Assembly (NCBI GenBank): GCA_021794575.1 | Contig: JAJYQO010000009.1 | Span: 38,876-102,875 of the forward strand | From: Pseudomonadota bacterium | GTDB taxonomy: Bacteria; Pseudomonadota; Gammaproteobacteria; Xanthomonadales; Rhodanobacteraceae | DNA: 64,000 nucleotides | Direction of reading: 5' to 3' | Shown here: positions 28,013 to 40,086 of the stretch, in pieces | How the letters are laid out: each line of letters starts with the position of its first letter | Position numbering within the stretch: position 1 is the stretch's first letter | Notes under the pieces: generated by a model | Seen by the model: the letters and a program-made list of their open reading frames with translations, nothing else | Told to the model about the DNA's origin: nothing | Database searches by the model: none | Translations under genes and position numbers: made by a program

Positions 28013-30592
28013 GTGTCCCAGCGTCCACTCTCCACCACCTTGCCCTGGATCGTCCTCAAGTTCGGCGGCACCAGCGTCTCGACCGCACCGCGTTGGGCCA
28101 ACATCCGTGATCTGGCTGCCGCGCGGCGCGCCGAGGGCGCACGCGTGCTGGTGGTGGTATCCGCACTTTCCGGCATGACGGACACGCTCAAATCGGTTGC
28201 CTCGGAAGCCGATCCGGACAGGCGTCTGGACGTCTGGACGCATATCGAATCGCGCCATGTCGAGCTTGCGGAGGCGCTGGGTTTGCCCGTCGATGCGTGT
28301 TGGCGGGCGCACCTGCACGTGCTGCGGCAGTTGCTGTCAGATGGTGCGCCTGCCGCGAAGACGCTGACCTGGCAGGCTGCGGTTATGGCGCATGGCGAGC
28401 TGCTATCCAGCGCCGTGGGCGCCGACTATCTCGGGGCCTCCTGGCTGGATGCGCGGGATGTGCTTTGCGCGCAGCCCCAGCCCAATCAGAGCGAACGCAT
28501 GCAGCGCTTGTCGGCGCTGCTCGATACACAGCCCGACGCGGATGCGGCACAGGCTCTTGCCGCCCGGGGCGAAGTGCTGATCACCCAGGGTTTCATCGCG
28601 CGCGACGCGGTGGGCGATACGGTATTGCTGGGCCGTGGCGGCTCGGACACCTCCGCCGCGCACTTCGGAGCGCTGCTGCGCGCGGCGCGGGTGGAGATCT
28701 GGACCGACGTGGCCGGCATGTTCAGCGCCAATCCGCGTCTGGTGCCCGATGCGCGCCTGCTGCGCCGGCTCGACTACGAAGAGGCGCAGGAGATTGCCAC
28801 TACCGGCGCCAAGGTACTGCACGCGCGCTGCCTGGCGCCGCTGCGCGGTCCGCGCGTGCCGCTGTGGATCAAGGACACCGAGCGCCCGCGGCTGGTCGGC
28901 ACCGAGATCGGTGCCGAAGCCGTGGATGCCAGTCCCAGCGTCAAGGCGCTGAGCATGCGCAAGGGCATCACCCTGGTGTCGATGGAATCGATCGGCATGT
29001 GGCAGCAGGTGGGTTTCCTGGCCGACGTATTTGCGCATTTCAAGCGGCATGGCCTGTCGGTGGACCTGATCGGCTCGGCCGAGACCAACGTCACCGTCTC
29101 GCTGGACAGCACCGAGAACCTGCTCGACTCCGATGCCCTGGCCGCGCTGGCGGGCGATCTGGCGCAGGTGTGCCGGATCAAGGTCATCGCGCCGTGCGCG
29201 GCGCTCACCCTGGTCGGTCGCGGCATGCGCGGCATGCTGCACCGGCTGCAGCCGCTGCTGGCCGAACTGGGCGGCGAGCGCGTGCACCTGATCTCGCAGT
29301 CGTCCAACAACCTCAACCTCACCTTCGTGGTGGACGAAGCCGCCGCCGACGCCCTGCTGCCGCGCATGCACGGGTTGCTGCTGGCTTCGGGGGCCCTGCG
29401 CGCCGACGATGCCGCACTGTTCGGACCCAGTTGGCGGTCGCTGTACGCCGCAGTTGCCGCCGCATCCGCTGTGCCATGGTGGCAGGCGCAGCGCCAACGC
29501 CTGCTGCAGTCAGCCGCGCGCGGCACGCCGCGTTACGTGTACCACCTGCCCAGCGTGCGCGGCCGCGCACGAGCGCTGCACGCGCTGCGCGCCGTGGATC
29601 GCTGGCACTACGCGCTGAAGGCCAACCCGCATGCGGCCGTGCTCGGCGTGCTGGCCGCCGAGGGTTTCGGCATGGAGTGCGTGTCGCCCGGCGAGATCGC
29701 AGCCGCGCAGGCCGCGGCGCCGAACGCGCCGCGCCTGTTCACGCCCAATTTCGCGCCGCGCGCCGACTACCAGGCCGGTTTCGATGCCGGCGCGCTGGTC
29801 ACGCTGGACGCCCTGTACCCCTTGCAGCAGTGGGGCGGTCTGTTTGCCGGACGCGAGATCGGGCTGCGCGTGGATCTGGGTCAGGGCGTCGGCCATCACG
29901 AGAAGGTGCGCACCGGCGGCGCAGCCAGCAAATTCGGCCTGCCGCTGGGCGACCTGCAGGAGTTTCTCGGGCGGGCACGCCGGCTGGACGCACGCGTGGT
30001 GCTGCTGCATGCGCATCTCGGCTCCGGTGTGCTCGATGTGGCGCACTGGGCCGGCGTGTACGCGCAACTGGCCAGCCTGGGTGAGCGCATCGGGACGTTG
30101 CGCGCGCTGGATGTGGGCGGCGGGCTCGGCTTGCCGCAGCGTGAAGGCGAGGCGCCGCTGGATCTGGCTGCACTCGACGGCGCGCTGCTCGAAGTCAAGC
30201 GTGCCTACCCGCAGTTCGAGCTATGGATGGAACCCGGGCGTTATCTGGTGGCCGAGGCCGGCGCGCTGCTGGCGCGCGTCACCCAGACCAAGCGCAAGGA
30301 CGCACGCGAATATCTCGGTGTGGACGCCGGCATGCACAGCCTGCTGCGTCCCGCGCTCTATGGCGCGCGCCATGGCGTGGTCAATCTCAGTCGCCTCGAC
30401 GCACCGGCCGACACGCTGTACCAGGTCGTCGGGCCGATCTGCGAGAGCGGCGACGTGCTGGCCAGCGATCGCCGCCTGCCCGCGGCGCAGGAAGGCGATG
30501 TGCTGCTGATCGAACATGCCGGAGCCTACGGCTTCAGCATGGCCTCGCAGTACAACCTGCGCGGTCTGCCGGAGCAGGAGGTGATCGAATGA
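28013..30592 (+). CDS. bifunctional aspartate kinase / diaminopimelate decarboxylase
   Basis: One 859 aa polypeptide joins the first and last steps of lysine biosynthesis. Residues about 15-290 are aspartate kinase (VLKFGGTSV, VVVSALSGMTD, LGRGGSDTSA), residues about 305-460 carry ACT regulatory domains (KALSMRKGITLVSM, LSVDLIGSAETNVTVS), and residues about 480-855 are a PLP-dependent meso-DAP decarboxylase with the Schiff-base Lys in HYALKANPHA, HAHLGSG, and ICESGDVLA. This fusion is typical of Xanthomonadales. GTG 28013 (MSQRPLSTTLPWIVLKFGG) is preferred; a TTG at 27992 is in frame. The stop overlaps murL by 4 nt. Confidence 0.95.
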   Translation: MSQRPLSTTLPWIVLKFGGTSVSTAPRWANIRDLAAARRAEGARVLVVVSALSGMTDTLKSVASEADPDRRLDVWTHIESRHVELAEALGLPVDACWRAHLHVLRQLLSDGAPAAKTLTWQAAVMAHGELLSSAVGADYLGASWLDARDVLCAQPQPNQSERMQRLSALLDTQPDADAAQALAARGEVLITQGFIARDAVGDTVLLGRGGSDTSAAHFGALLRAARVEIWTDVAGMFSANPRLVPDARLLRRLDYEEAQEIATTGAKVLHARCLAPLRGPRVPLWIKDTERPRLVGTEIGAEAVDASPSVKALSMRKGITLVSMESIGMWQQVGFLADVFAHFKRHGLSVDLIGSAETNVTVSLDSTENLLDSDALAALAGDLAQVCRIKVIAPCAALTLVGRGMRGMLHRLQPLLAELGGERVHLISQSSNNLNLTFVVDEAAADALLPRMHGLLLASGALRADDAALFGPSWRSLYAAVAAASAVPWWQAQRQRLLQSAARGTPRYVYHLPSVRGRARALHALRAVDRWHYALKANPHAAVLGVLAAEGFGMECVSPGEIAAAQAAAPNAPRLFTPNFAPRADYQAGFDAGALVTLDALYPLQQWGGLFAGREIGLRVDLGQGVGHHEKVRTGGAASKFGLPLGDLQEFLGRARRLDARVVLLHAHLGSGVLDVAHWAGVYAQLASLGERIGTLRALDVGGGLGLPQREGEAPLDLAALDGALLEVKRAYPQFELWMEPGRYLVAEAGALLARVTQTKRKDAREYLGVDAGMHSLLRPALYGARHGVVNLSRLDAPADTLYQVVGPICESGDVLASDRRLPAAQEGDVLLIEHAGAYGFSMASQYNLRGLPEQEVIE

Positions 30593-31935
30593 CCGTGTCG
30601 CTGCCTGACCCGCGCGCTGCGCGCGCCTTCCGCTTCACCGGTTGCGAATACAATGCTGGCGAGGCACGGTTGCGATATGCATTCGACGACGGTCCAGAGT
30701 TGGCCGAGCGCGTCATATTTCCTGGTGCGCCGACGCTAAGCGGCGCGCGCGCAGACGCATTCACCCGCGCGCTGACGCTGCTGCACTGGATCGCGGGTGT
30801 CAGCTATTACAAGGCGGGCGCGGTGCCCGAGCTGGTCATCGAGCGCGGTGCGCCGGATGCGGACACGCTGGCGCTACTGCAGGCGGTTTATGACGAGGGC
30901 CTGGCCGAGTTCGCCTATCGCAACGGGCTGCGCCTCGAACAGCACTGGACCGTGCGGCCGCCGGGGTCGTCCGCCGCCGCGCCTGCATTGGATCTGCAGC
31001 CGCGCACACTGGTACCGATCGGCGGCGGCAAGGATTCGCTGGTGGCTGTAGAGGCGCTGCGCAGCATCGGCGCGTTGTGCACGGCGGCATGGGTGGGCGA
31101 TTCGCCCTTGATCGCGGCCTGCGCGGCGCGCACCGGCTTGCCCGGGCTCAACGTCCAGCGCGCGTTGGCGCCCGAGCTTTTCATCTACAACCGCATGGGC
31201 GCCTGGAACGGGCATGTGCCGGTAAGCGCCATCAACTCAGCCATCCTCGTCTGCGCGGCGATTCTTTACGGCTACGACAGTATCGCCTTCGCCAACGAGC
31301 GCTCGGCTTCCAGTGCGACACTGGAATACGAAGGGCGGGCGGTGAATCATCAGTGGAGCAAGAGCTGGGATTTCGAGTGGATGTTCGCCGCGGTCGTGCG
31401 CAACACCGTCGCGGCGGATCTCGCATACAGCTCGCTGCTGCGTCCGTACAGCGAACTGGCGGTCACGCGCGCATTCGCGCGCCTGCCTCAATATTTCGAA
31501 GTGTTTTCCAGTTGCAACCGCAATTTTCGCATCCTCGGTCCCAAGCCGGCAGATCGTTGGTGCGGCCAGTGTCCGAAATGCCATTTCGTGTTCCTGGCGC
31601 TGGCGCCGTTCATGGCCAAGCCACGGCTGCTGGCGATCTTCGGCCGCAATCTGCTGGACGATGAAACCCAGATGACGGGCTTTGACGCGCTGCTCGAGTA
31701 CCGCGGGCACAAGCCGTTTGAATGCGTGGGCGAAGCGGCCGAGGCGCGGGCTGCCCTGGCCACGCTGTCGGGGCGGCCCGAATGGCGCGAGGACGCGCTG
31801 GTGGCGCGCTTCCGTGGCGAAATCCTTCCGCAACTCGATGCCGCCACGCTGGCGCTGGCGCCGTGGCTGCCTGCGCAGGGCGCGCACGGCGTGCCGCCGC
31901 GCTTGCGTGCGGCACTGGATTTTCTGGCCGCGTGA
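30589..31935 (+). CDS. murL: UDP-N-acetyl-alpha-D-muramoyl-L-alanyl-L-glutamate epimerase
   Basis: 448 aa homologue of MurL, first described in Xanthomonas oryzae, which epimerises the terminal L-Glu of UDP-MurNAc-L-Ala-L-Glu to D-Glu using ATP. A PP-loop-like nucleotide motif (VPIGGGKDSLVAVEAL, about residue 140) and a conserved Cys cluster (RWCGQCPKCHFVFLAL) are visible, with LEYEGRAVNHQWSKSWDFE in between. The identification is strengthened by the next gene being the MurD2 ligase. ATG 30589 overlaps the lysine enzyme stop (ATGA) and murD2 overlaps its stop (GTGA), so the longer in-frame start is excluded. Confidence 0.9.
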   Translation: MTVSLPDPRAARAFRFTGCEYNAGEARLRYAFDDGPELAERVIFPGAPTLSGARADAFTRALTLLHWIAGVSYYKAGAVPELVIERGAPDADTLALLQAVYDEGLAEFAYRNGLRLEQHWTVRPPGSSAAAPALDLQPRTLVPIGGGKDSLVAVEALRSIGALCTAAWVGDSPLIAACAARTGLPGLNVQRALAPELFIYNRMGAWNGHVPVSAINSAILVCAAILYGYDSIAFANERSASSATLEYEGRAVNHQWSKSWDFEWMFAAVVRNTVAADLAYSSLLRPYSELAVTRAFARLPQYFEVFSSCNRNFRILGPKPADRWCGQCPKCHFVFLALAPFMAKPRLLAIFGRNLLDDETQMTGFDALLEYRGHKPFECVGEAAEARAALATLSGRPEWREDALVARFRGEILPQLDAATLALAPWLPAQGAHGVPPRLRAALDFLAA

Positions 31936-33299
31936 ACACGAGCCCGCCGCGTTTCGCCGATCTGGCCGGCCGGCGCGTGGCGGTATGGGGCTGCGGTCGC
32001 GAGGGCCGTGCGGCACTGCGTGCACTGGCGCGGCGTCTGCCCGGCCAGGCGATCACGCTGTGGTGCCGGGCCGACGAGGTGGAAGCGGCGCGGCGCGCGC
32101 ATCCCGCACTCGCGATCGAAACCGGTGCGCCCGACACCAGCGCGCTGGCACGCTTCGACTGGGTGATCAAGTCGCCGGGCATCAGCGCGTACCGCCCCGA
32201 GATCGCCTCCGCCGAGACGCGCGGCACGCGCTTCACCTCCGGCACGGCGCTGTGGTTCGGCGAGCGGCCGGATGCACGCGTGGTGGCGATCACCGGCACC
32301 AAGGGTAAAAGCACCACCAGCGCGTTGCTGGCGCACCTGGCGCGGGCATTGGGCTGGCGCACGGCGCTGGCCGGCAATATCGGCCTGCCGCTGCTGGAGC
32401 TGCTCGATGCGCAGGCCGAGCTATGGGTGCTGGAGTTGTCCAGCTTCCAGACCGGCGATGCCGGACCGGTCGAGCTGGCGGTGATCACCAATCTGTTCGA
32501 GGAACACCTGGACTGGCACGGCACGCCCGAGCGCTACCGCGCCGACAAGCTGCGCCTGGCCGGTGTGGCGCGCACACTGCTGGTGGACGCCGGCCAGCCG
32601 CGACTGCTGGCGGACACGCAGGCGCATCCGCGGCGTCACGTCTACGATGATGCGCGCGGCTGGCATCCAGCCGACGGCGCTCTGCACCGCGGCGATTTGC
32701 GCGTGATGGCGCTGCAGCGACTGCCGCTGTCCGGCCAGCACAACGCGATCAATGCCTGCGCGGCGCTGGCGGCGCTGGAACTGCTGGGTGGCGACGCGCG
32801 GACCGCGGCGCCGGCGCTGGCGCGCTTCCGCGGTTTGCCGCACAGGCTGCAGCGGCTGGGCATGCGCGATGGCCGCATCTGGATCGACGATTCGATCAGC
32901 ACCACGCCCGAGGCCACGCGCGTCGCGCTGGAGAGCCTACCGGGCCATGCAGTGACGCTGATCCTCGGCGGTCACGACCGCGGACTGGACTGGTCGGGAT
33001 TCGCCGCCTGGCTGGCCGCGCGGCCGCCGACCGCGGTCATCGTGCAGGGCACCGCCGCGGCGCGCATCGCCGCGGTGCTGGCGGCGCACGCCGTGCCGTT
33101 CCGGCATTGCGAAGGCCTCGAGTCCGCGGTGGTCCTGGCGCGCGCGCTGACCGCGCCGGATGGTGTGGTGCTGCTGTCGCCCGGTGCGCCCAGCTTCGAT
33201 CAGTTCCGCGATTACACCGATCGCGGCCGTGCCTTCGCGCGCTGGGCCGGTTTCGATCCCGCGCAGGTGGACGAGATCGCCGGGCTGGGGCTGGGCTGA
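31932..33299 (+). CDS. murD2: UDP-N-acetylmuramoyl-L-alanine--L-glutamate ligase
   Basis: 455 aa Mur ligase. It has the N-terminal UDP-binding fold (RRVAVWGCGREGRAAL), ATP loop TGTKGKSTTSALL, the conserved LELSSFQ and NLFEEHLDWHG motifs, GQHNAINACAALAAL and the C-terminal domain with DDSISTTPEAT and SPGAPSFDQF. Canonical MurD adds D-Glu; MurD2 paired with MurL adds L-Glu, and MurL then inverts it. The specificity call rests on adjacency to murL. GTG 31932 is set by the 4-nt overlap. Confidence 0.9.
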   Translation: MNTSPPRFADLAGRRVAVWGCGREGRAALRALARRLPGQAITLWCRADEVEAARRAHPALAIETGAPDTSALARFDWVIKSPGISAYRPEIASAETRGTRFTSGTALWFGERPDARVVAITGTKGKSTTSALLAHLARALGWRTALAGNIGLPLLELLDAQAELWVLELSSFQTGDAGPVELAVITNLFEEHLDWHGTPERYRADKLRLAGVARTLLVDAGQPRLLADTQAHPRRHVYDDARGWHPADGALHRGDLRVMALQRLPLSGQHNAINACAALAALELLGGDARTAAPALARFRGLPHRLQRLGMRDGRIWIDDSISTTPEATRVALESLPGHAVTLILGGHDRGLDWSGFAAWLAARPPTAVIVQGTAAARIAAVLAAHAVPFRHCEGLESAVVLARALTAPDGVVLLSPGAPSFDQFRDYTDRGRAFARWAGFDPAQVDEIAGLGLG

Positions 33300-33331
33300 C
33301 GTCCGGCGCATGCGCCACCGCGCGCACTGGC

Positions 33332-33337
33332 TAGACT
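33332..33337 (+). promoter_or_regulatory. candidate -10 box of the cytochrome b561 gene
   Basis: TAGACT in the context GGCTAGACTCGC, 29 nt before the ATG. The same GCTAGACT string precedes aspS. Confidence 0.33.
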
Positions 33338-33366
33338 CGCGGCAGGATCAGACACGGAATACACCG

Positions 33367-34065
33367 ATGAACGAGGGCAAAAATGCGCCGCTGGCGCGTT
33401 ACCGGGTATGGGATCTGACCACGCGACTGATCCACTGGTCGCTGGTGCTGCTGGTGCTGATGCAGTTCGGCACCGCCGAGTGGGGCTGGCTGTCGATGCG
33501 CTGGCACTTCTATTTCGGCTACGCGATCCTGGTGCTGGTGGGCGTGCGCGTGCTGTGGGGAATCGTCGGCTCCGACGCCAGCCGCTTCGCCCATTTCGTG
33601 CGCGGCCCGCGCACGGTCGCGGCCTATATGCGCGGCACGCTGTGGCGACATTTCGGACATCCGGTGAGCCACAATCCGCTGGGCGCGCTCTCGGTGCTGG
33701 CGCTGCTGGTGCTGTTGGCGGTGCAGGGTATCAGCGGGCTGTTCGCCAGCGATGACATCGATACCTTCGGCCCGCTCAGCGGTCGCGTCTCCAATGCCAC
33801 GGTGCGGCTGATGACGCGCATCCACGGCATCAACCAGAAGCTGCTGCTGGGCCTGATCACGCTGCACATCGCGGCGGTGCTGCTGCATGCACTGGTGCGG
33901 CGCGAAGAGCACCTGATCACCGCCATGATCACCGGCTGCAAGCGCCTGGCCCGCGACCCGCAGCTGCGCTTCGTCGGGATCGGCGGCGCGCTGCTGCTGG
34001 CCGCCGCACTGGCGTTCCTGCTGTGGGCCGTGTTGCGCTGGGGGCAGGCTGTCGCGGCCTATTGA
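33367..34065 (+). CDS. cytochrome b561-type membrane haem protein
   Basis: 232 aa integral membrane cytochrome b of the bacterial b561/Ni-hydrogenase type-I b family. Haem-ligand candidates are His in LIHWSLVLL (helix 1), in [12 protein letters not shown] (helix 2), in [12 protein letters not shown] and in [13 protein letters not shown] (late helices). A final hydrophobic helix ([17 protein letters not shown]) follows an arginine-rich loop and is extra to the four-helix core. It probably shuttles electrons from quinol to a periplasmic cytochrome; its partner is not in the window. Confidence 0.87.
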   Translation: MNEGKNAPLARYRVWDLTTRLIHWSLVLLVLMQFGTAEWGWLSMRWHFYFGYAILVLVGVRVLWGIVGSDASRFAHFVRGPRTVAAYMRGTLWRHFGHPVSHNPLGALSVLALLVLLAVQGISGLFASDDIDTFGPLSGRVSNATVRLMTRIHGINQKLLLGLITLHIAAVLLHALVRREEHLITAMITGCKRLARDPQLRFVGIGGALLLAAALAFLLWAVLRWGQAVAAY

Positions 34066-34166
34066 GCTTGCCCGGCCGCCGTCCGCTGCCGCTTGATTCG
34101 GCCGGCTTTACCCGCACTTCAGCGGTATCGGCGGCGCGGCCGCCCCTATGTTGCGGAAAACCAACC

Positions 34167-36773
<2,607 letters not shown>

Positions 36774-36801
36774 GCCCTCGCGGCGGGTGCGACGTGGCGT
36801 G

Positions 36802-36829
36802 AAAAAAGCGGCCGGGTTGCCCCGGCCGC
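36802..36829 (-). terminator. rho-independent terminator of the TonB receptor gene
   Basis: Minus-strand hairpin with the 9-bp stem GCGGCCGGG/CCCGGCCGC and a 4-nt loop, followed by TTTTTT (complement of 36802-36807), 28 nt after the receptor stop. The plus strand lacks a T tract, so it serves only the minus-strand gene. Confidence 0.9.
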
Positions 36830-36856
36830 AGGTGTGTCACGCTGGTTCCCGTTCGG

Positions 36857-39283
36857 CTACCAGTGGAAAGTCGCTGAGGCGTAGTAGTAGGCCCCGCTGA
36901 AGCCGAAGGGCGACGAGTTCGGGTACGGCAGGATGCCTCCGAAATTGTTGAAGCTGTTGTTGTGGTCGGGGTACTGGTTGGTGAGGTTGTCGGCGCCCAC
37001 CGTGAAGTTCCAGTCGTTCCACAGATAGCTGACTGCGGCATCCAGCAGCACCTTGGCGCCGAAAGTCTGATCGCCGGTGGGCGTGCTGCCATAGATCGTC
37101 CAGCTGCCATAGCGCGTGATCTGGCCATGCACACGCCAGTTGCCCAGGCTCCAGTCGGCAGCCAGGAACGCCTTGTCCTTGGGCGTGCCCACGGTGATGC
37201 GTCCCTGGTTGGGGCGGTCGATCACCGGCAGCACCAGCCCGGTCAAACCCAGTTGCGGCGGATTGGGCGCGATCGCGAGGATGGTGGTCTTGTTGTAGTT
37301 GAAGCCGCCGGTGAACTTCAGCGTGCTGCTGTCACCGAGCTGCACCGGATAGGTGCCCACCACATCGACGCCGCGTGTGCGGGTGTTGACCGCATTGGTG
37401 AAGAACGAGCCGCCGCCCACGCCGTTGATGCCCACCGAGGCCAGATAGTTGGCCACCGCTTGGCCCTGCAACTGCCCGCTGAGAATGACGCGGTTGTCGA
37501 TGGTGATCTGGTAAAAGTCGATCGTCGCGTACAGGCCGTTGGCGGGCGTCAACACCACGCCGAAGCTGTAATTATGCGATTTCTCGGGCTGCAGCGGCTG
37601 TGCGCCCAGCGCCACCGCGGCGGGATTGCTCACCGGCAGCGTGCGCACGGTGACCGGTTGCAGTGGGCCGCCGCCGGGCGGCGAAAGGAACAGGATCGAG
37701 GTGTTGGAGAACCACTCCTGTTGCAGCGAGGGCGCGCGGAAGCCGGTGGACGCGGTGGCGCGCAGGGCCACGGTGTCGTTGATGCCGTAGCGGCCGGACA
37801 GTTTCCACGACGTGGTGCCGCCGAAATCGCTGTAGTTCTCGTGGCGCACGGCGAAGCCGCCGGAGAGCTGGTCGTTGAAGTCGGTTTCCAGGTCCAGGTA
37901 GGCGGCGTTGTCGTGGCGGCTGTGGGTGCCGGCGTCGATCGGCTGGTAGCCGGGGAACACCTGCGCGAAGCAGTTGGTGCTGATCGCCAGATTGCAGGCG
38001 TAGGACGCCGGGTCGCCTTGCTTGATGGTGAAGCTGTCGCGGCGATTTTCCAGGCCCCAGGCCACGGTCAGCGGGTTGCGCAGCCAACTGACATCGACTC
38101 CCTTGGTGAAGTCGGCGTTCAATATGTCCTCGCGATCCAGCAGCGTGCCGATGTAGAAACCGGTGGGCGAGGCCGTGCCCAGAGAATAGTTGAAGGTGTC
38201 GCTGGTGTTGAGCTTCCAGTGGTTGCCGCCGGTGTTGTAGCTGAGGTCGTAATGCCAGCCGTCCAGCACCGTGCCGCGCAGACCCGCCACCAGCGAGGTG
38301 TCGAGGATGGCGCTGTTCTCGATCGGCAGGTAACCCGCTGGATACGCCGCCACCGCGGCCGGGCTGCTTTTCTTGTACGTCGACAGCGAGCGGAAGAACC
38401 CGCCTGCGCTTACATCGCGCTTGTTGAACACGCTGAAGGCGTAGAACTGCATCTGCGGCGTGAAGTCGTACTGCATGTTGACCGCGGCGTTCTTCTGCTT
38501 CAGCAGCGGCAGGCCGTAGTGGAAGGTCACCGTGTTGTAGGTAGGATCGGCCGGAAAGCGCCTGTCCGGTCCGGCCAGGTTGGTTGGATCCTGGTGCGTG
38601 TAGTCGGCGCTTAGATACACCCAGCCCTTCTTGCCCAGCGGAATGCCGCCATCGGCGCCGCCCGACACGGTGCGTCCATCGGCGCCGTCATGCTTGCTGT
38701 ATTGGCCATAGCTGCCGGTGACCGAGCCGCCGTGATCACCGCCCTTGAGGATGATGTTGATGACGCCGGCGATGGCGTCCGATCCGTACTGCGCCGCGGC
38801 GCCGTCGCGCAGCACTTCGATGCGCGCGATGGCGTTGATCGGAATGGCGTTGAGGTCCACCGGCGAGGAGCCGCGGCCCAGCGTGCCGTTGATGTTAACG
38901 ATGGCGGTGGTGTGCTGGCGCTTGCCGTTGATCAGCACCAGCGTTTCGTCCGGCGACAGGCCGCGCAACTGCGCCGGCTGGATGGCGTCGGTGGCGTCGG
39001 TGATCGAGGGCTGCGGGAAGTTGAACGACGGCAGCAGCGTGCGCAGCGCCGAGGCCAGGTTGGTGGCGCCGGTCTGCTGCAGATCCCGGGTCGTCAGCAC
39101 GTCGATGGGCGCCATGGAAAACGCGACGGTGCGGTCGGTCATGCGCGTGCCGGTCACGACGACGGTCTGCAGTTCCTTGGCTTTGGGCGACGGTGGCGTG
39201 TTCGCCTCCTGCGCATGGGTGACGCCGGCGGCGGCGAGTGCGGCAAATAAAACCGCGTGACGCGGCATGGGTACGAGTTTCAT
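36857..39283 (-). CDS. TonB-dependent outer membrane receptor
   Basis: 808 aa. A signal peptide (MPRHAVLFAALAAAGVTHAQ) is followed by a TonB-box-like KELQTVVVTGTR, a plug domain (about 40-170) with RGLSPDETLVLINGKR and DGAAAQYGSDAIAGVINIIL, and a 22-strand-type barrel ending in ATFHW, a proper C-terminal aromatic sorting signal. The ligand is unknown; the plug resembles the large Xanthomonas receptor group that imports carbohydrates or siderophores, and no substrate genes adjoin it. ATG 39283 is the start of the signal peptide; upstream in-frame codons lie in the promoter region. Confidence 0.92.
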   Translation of the reverse strand: MKLVPMPRHAVLFAALAAAGVTHAQEANTPPSPKAKELQTVVVTGTRMTDRTVAFSMAPIDVLTTRDLQQTGATNLASALRTLLPSFNFPQPSITDATDAIQPAQLRGLSPDETLVLINGKRQHTTAIVNINGTLGRGSSPVDLNAIPINAIARIEVLRDGAAAQYGSDAIAGVINIILKGGDHGGSVTGSYGQYSKHDGADGRTVSGGADGGIPLGKKGWVYLSADYTHQDPTNLAGPDRRFPADPTYNTVTFHYGLPLLKQKNAAVNMQYDFTPQMQFYAFSVFNKRDVSAGGFFRSLSTYKKSSPAAVAAYPAGYLPIENSAILDTSLVAGLRGTVLDGWHYDLSYNTGGNHWKLNTSDTFNYSLGTASPTGFYIGTLLDREDILNADFTKGVDVSWLRNPLTVAWGLENRRDSFTIKQGDPASYACNLAISTNCFAQVFPGYQPIDAGTHSRHDNAAYLDLETDFNDQLSGGFAVRHENYSDFGGTTSWKLSGRYGINDTVALRATASTGFRAPSLQQEWFSNTSILFLSPPGGGPLQPVTVRTLPVSNPAAVALGAQPLQPEKSHNYSFGVVLTPANGLYATIDFYQITIDNRVILSGQLQGQAVANYLASVGINGVGGGSFFTNAVNTRTRGVDVVGTYPVQLGDSSTLKFTGGFNYNKTTILAIAPNPPQLGLTGLVLPVIDRPNQGRITVGTPKDKAFLAADWSLGNWRVHGQITRYGSWTIYGSTPTGDQTFGAKVLLDAAVSYLWNDWNFTVGADNLTNQYPDHNNSFNNFGGILPYPNSSPFGFSGAYYYASATFHW

Positions 39284-39350
39284 GCGTATTACACCTCGAT
39301 GTCGGATCAGCCCTGATGGCACCGGCCCATCGCCGGCTTCCCTTAACAAG

Positions 39351-39379
39351 ACCGTAACGCTATTGTCGCAATGCGTCAA
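39351..39379 (-). promoter_or_regulatory. candidate promoter of the TonB receptor gene
   Basis: TTGACG (complement of 39374-39379) and TACGGT (complement of 39351-39356) with a 17-nt spacer, 68 nt before the receptor start. The -35 is 5/6 and the -10 is 3/6 to consensus. Confidence 0.4.
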
Positions 39380-39425
39380 TTGCGGATCGATCACGCTTTG
39401 CTTGGCGGTATGCGCGAGCGAGAGT

Positions 39426-39474
39426 AAGTGGACTGTAGTCCGGACCGGGCTGCCATCCGGTCCACGGACCACTT
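39426..39474. repeat. imperfect inverted repeat in the receptor-fmdB gap
   Basis: AAGTGG...GGACCGG (39426-39448) pairs with CCGGTCC...CCACTT (39457-39474), leaving an 8-nt loop and a central mismatch. It lies upstream of the receptor promoter candidate. Could be an operator or a short mobile palindrome. Confidence 0.4.
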
Positions 39475-39692
39475 CATACATCTCCGCACAGCACACCTTG
39501 CGCCAGCCGCAATGGCGCGTGCCGCTGCGCACGCGCGTCGCCGCACAGCCTGCGTTTGGCATTCCAAGTGGACGCGGCGGCGGCAATGGTCCAGGATGAC
39601 GCAGCACCCGAGCGGGGCCGGTTGCCGGGACTTGAACCGCTGGCGCCTGCCCACAAATTCGCAGCCATCCGATCCGTCAGAACCCGAGCGCC

Positions 39693-40007
39693 ATGCCGAT
39701 CTACGCCTTTCGATGCGAAGCCTGCGGCCACAGCTTCGACCGCCTGCAGAAACTGGCCGATCCCGATCCCGAACAGTGCCCGGCCTGCGGCGTGGCACGG
39801 GTGCGTCGCCAGGTGACTGCGCCGGCGTTCCGTCTGTCGGGCAGCGGCTGGTACGAGACCGACTTCAAGAAGGACGGCCAGCGCAACGTGGCGCGCAAAG
39901 ACGACGCGCCGCCCGCAGAAGGCGCCAAGCCCGCGGCCAAGACCGAAGTCGCCGCCGAATCCAGGCCCTCCGCGCACAGCTGCGGGGCAGGTTGCGGCTG
40001 CGCCTGA
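39693..40007 (+). CDS. FmdB-family zinc ribbon protein
   Basis: 104 aa. The N-terminal zinc ribbon [15 protein letters not shown]...CPACG has two CxxC pairs (residues 8/11 and 29/32) and is the FmdB/CxxC_CXXC_SSSS regulatory domain. The middle [13 protein letters not shown] is common in proteobacterial members; the tail is Ala/Lys-rich and ends with a second Cys cluster (CGAGCGCA) that may also bind metal. Function is unknown; it is frequently found before aspS, as here. Confidence 0.87.
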   Translation: MPIYAFRCEACGHSFDRLQKLADPDPEQCPACGVARVRRQVTAPAFRLSGSGWYETDFKKDGQRNVARKDDAPPAEGAKPAAKTEVAAESRPSAHSCGAGCGCA

Positions 40008-40045
40008 TCGCGTCCGGCGGCGCGCGGCCGCCGCAGCGCCTGGGC

Positions 40046-40051
40046 TAGACT
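40046..40051 (+). promoter_or_regulatory. candidate -10 box of aspS
   Basis: TAGACT in GGGCTAGACTTGCC, 35 nt before the aspS ATG. Confidence 0.33.
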
Positions 40052-40086
40052 TGCCGGCTTGCATCGCCCCCGGGCGCGGAGTACCC

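Larger units (their letters stand above)
39284..39692. other. 409-bp intergenic region between the TonB receptor and fmdB
   Basis: Divergent control region with no coding ORF that looks real. It holds the receptor promoter candidate and an imperfect hairpin (both listed separately). The right half is plain GC-rich sequence in which no other signal is seen. Confidence 0.6.

Noticed and set aside
36962-38614. 550-codon plus-strand ORF opposite the TonB receptor
   Set aside because: Antisense shadow; the receptor has signal peptide, plug, barrel and terminator.
39426-39474. Inverted repeat as a rho-independent terminator
   Set aside because: Neither flank has a T tract and no gene ends beside it.
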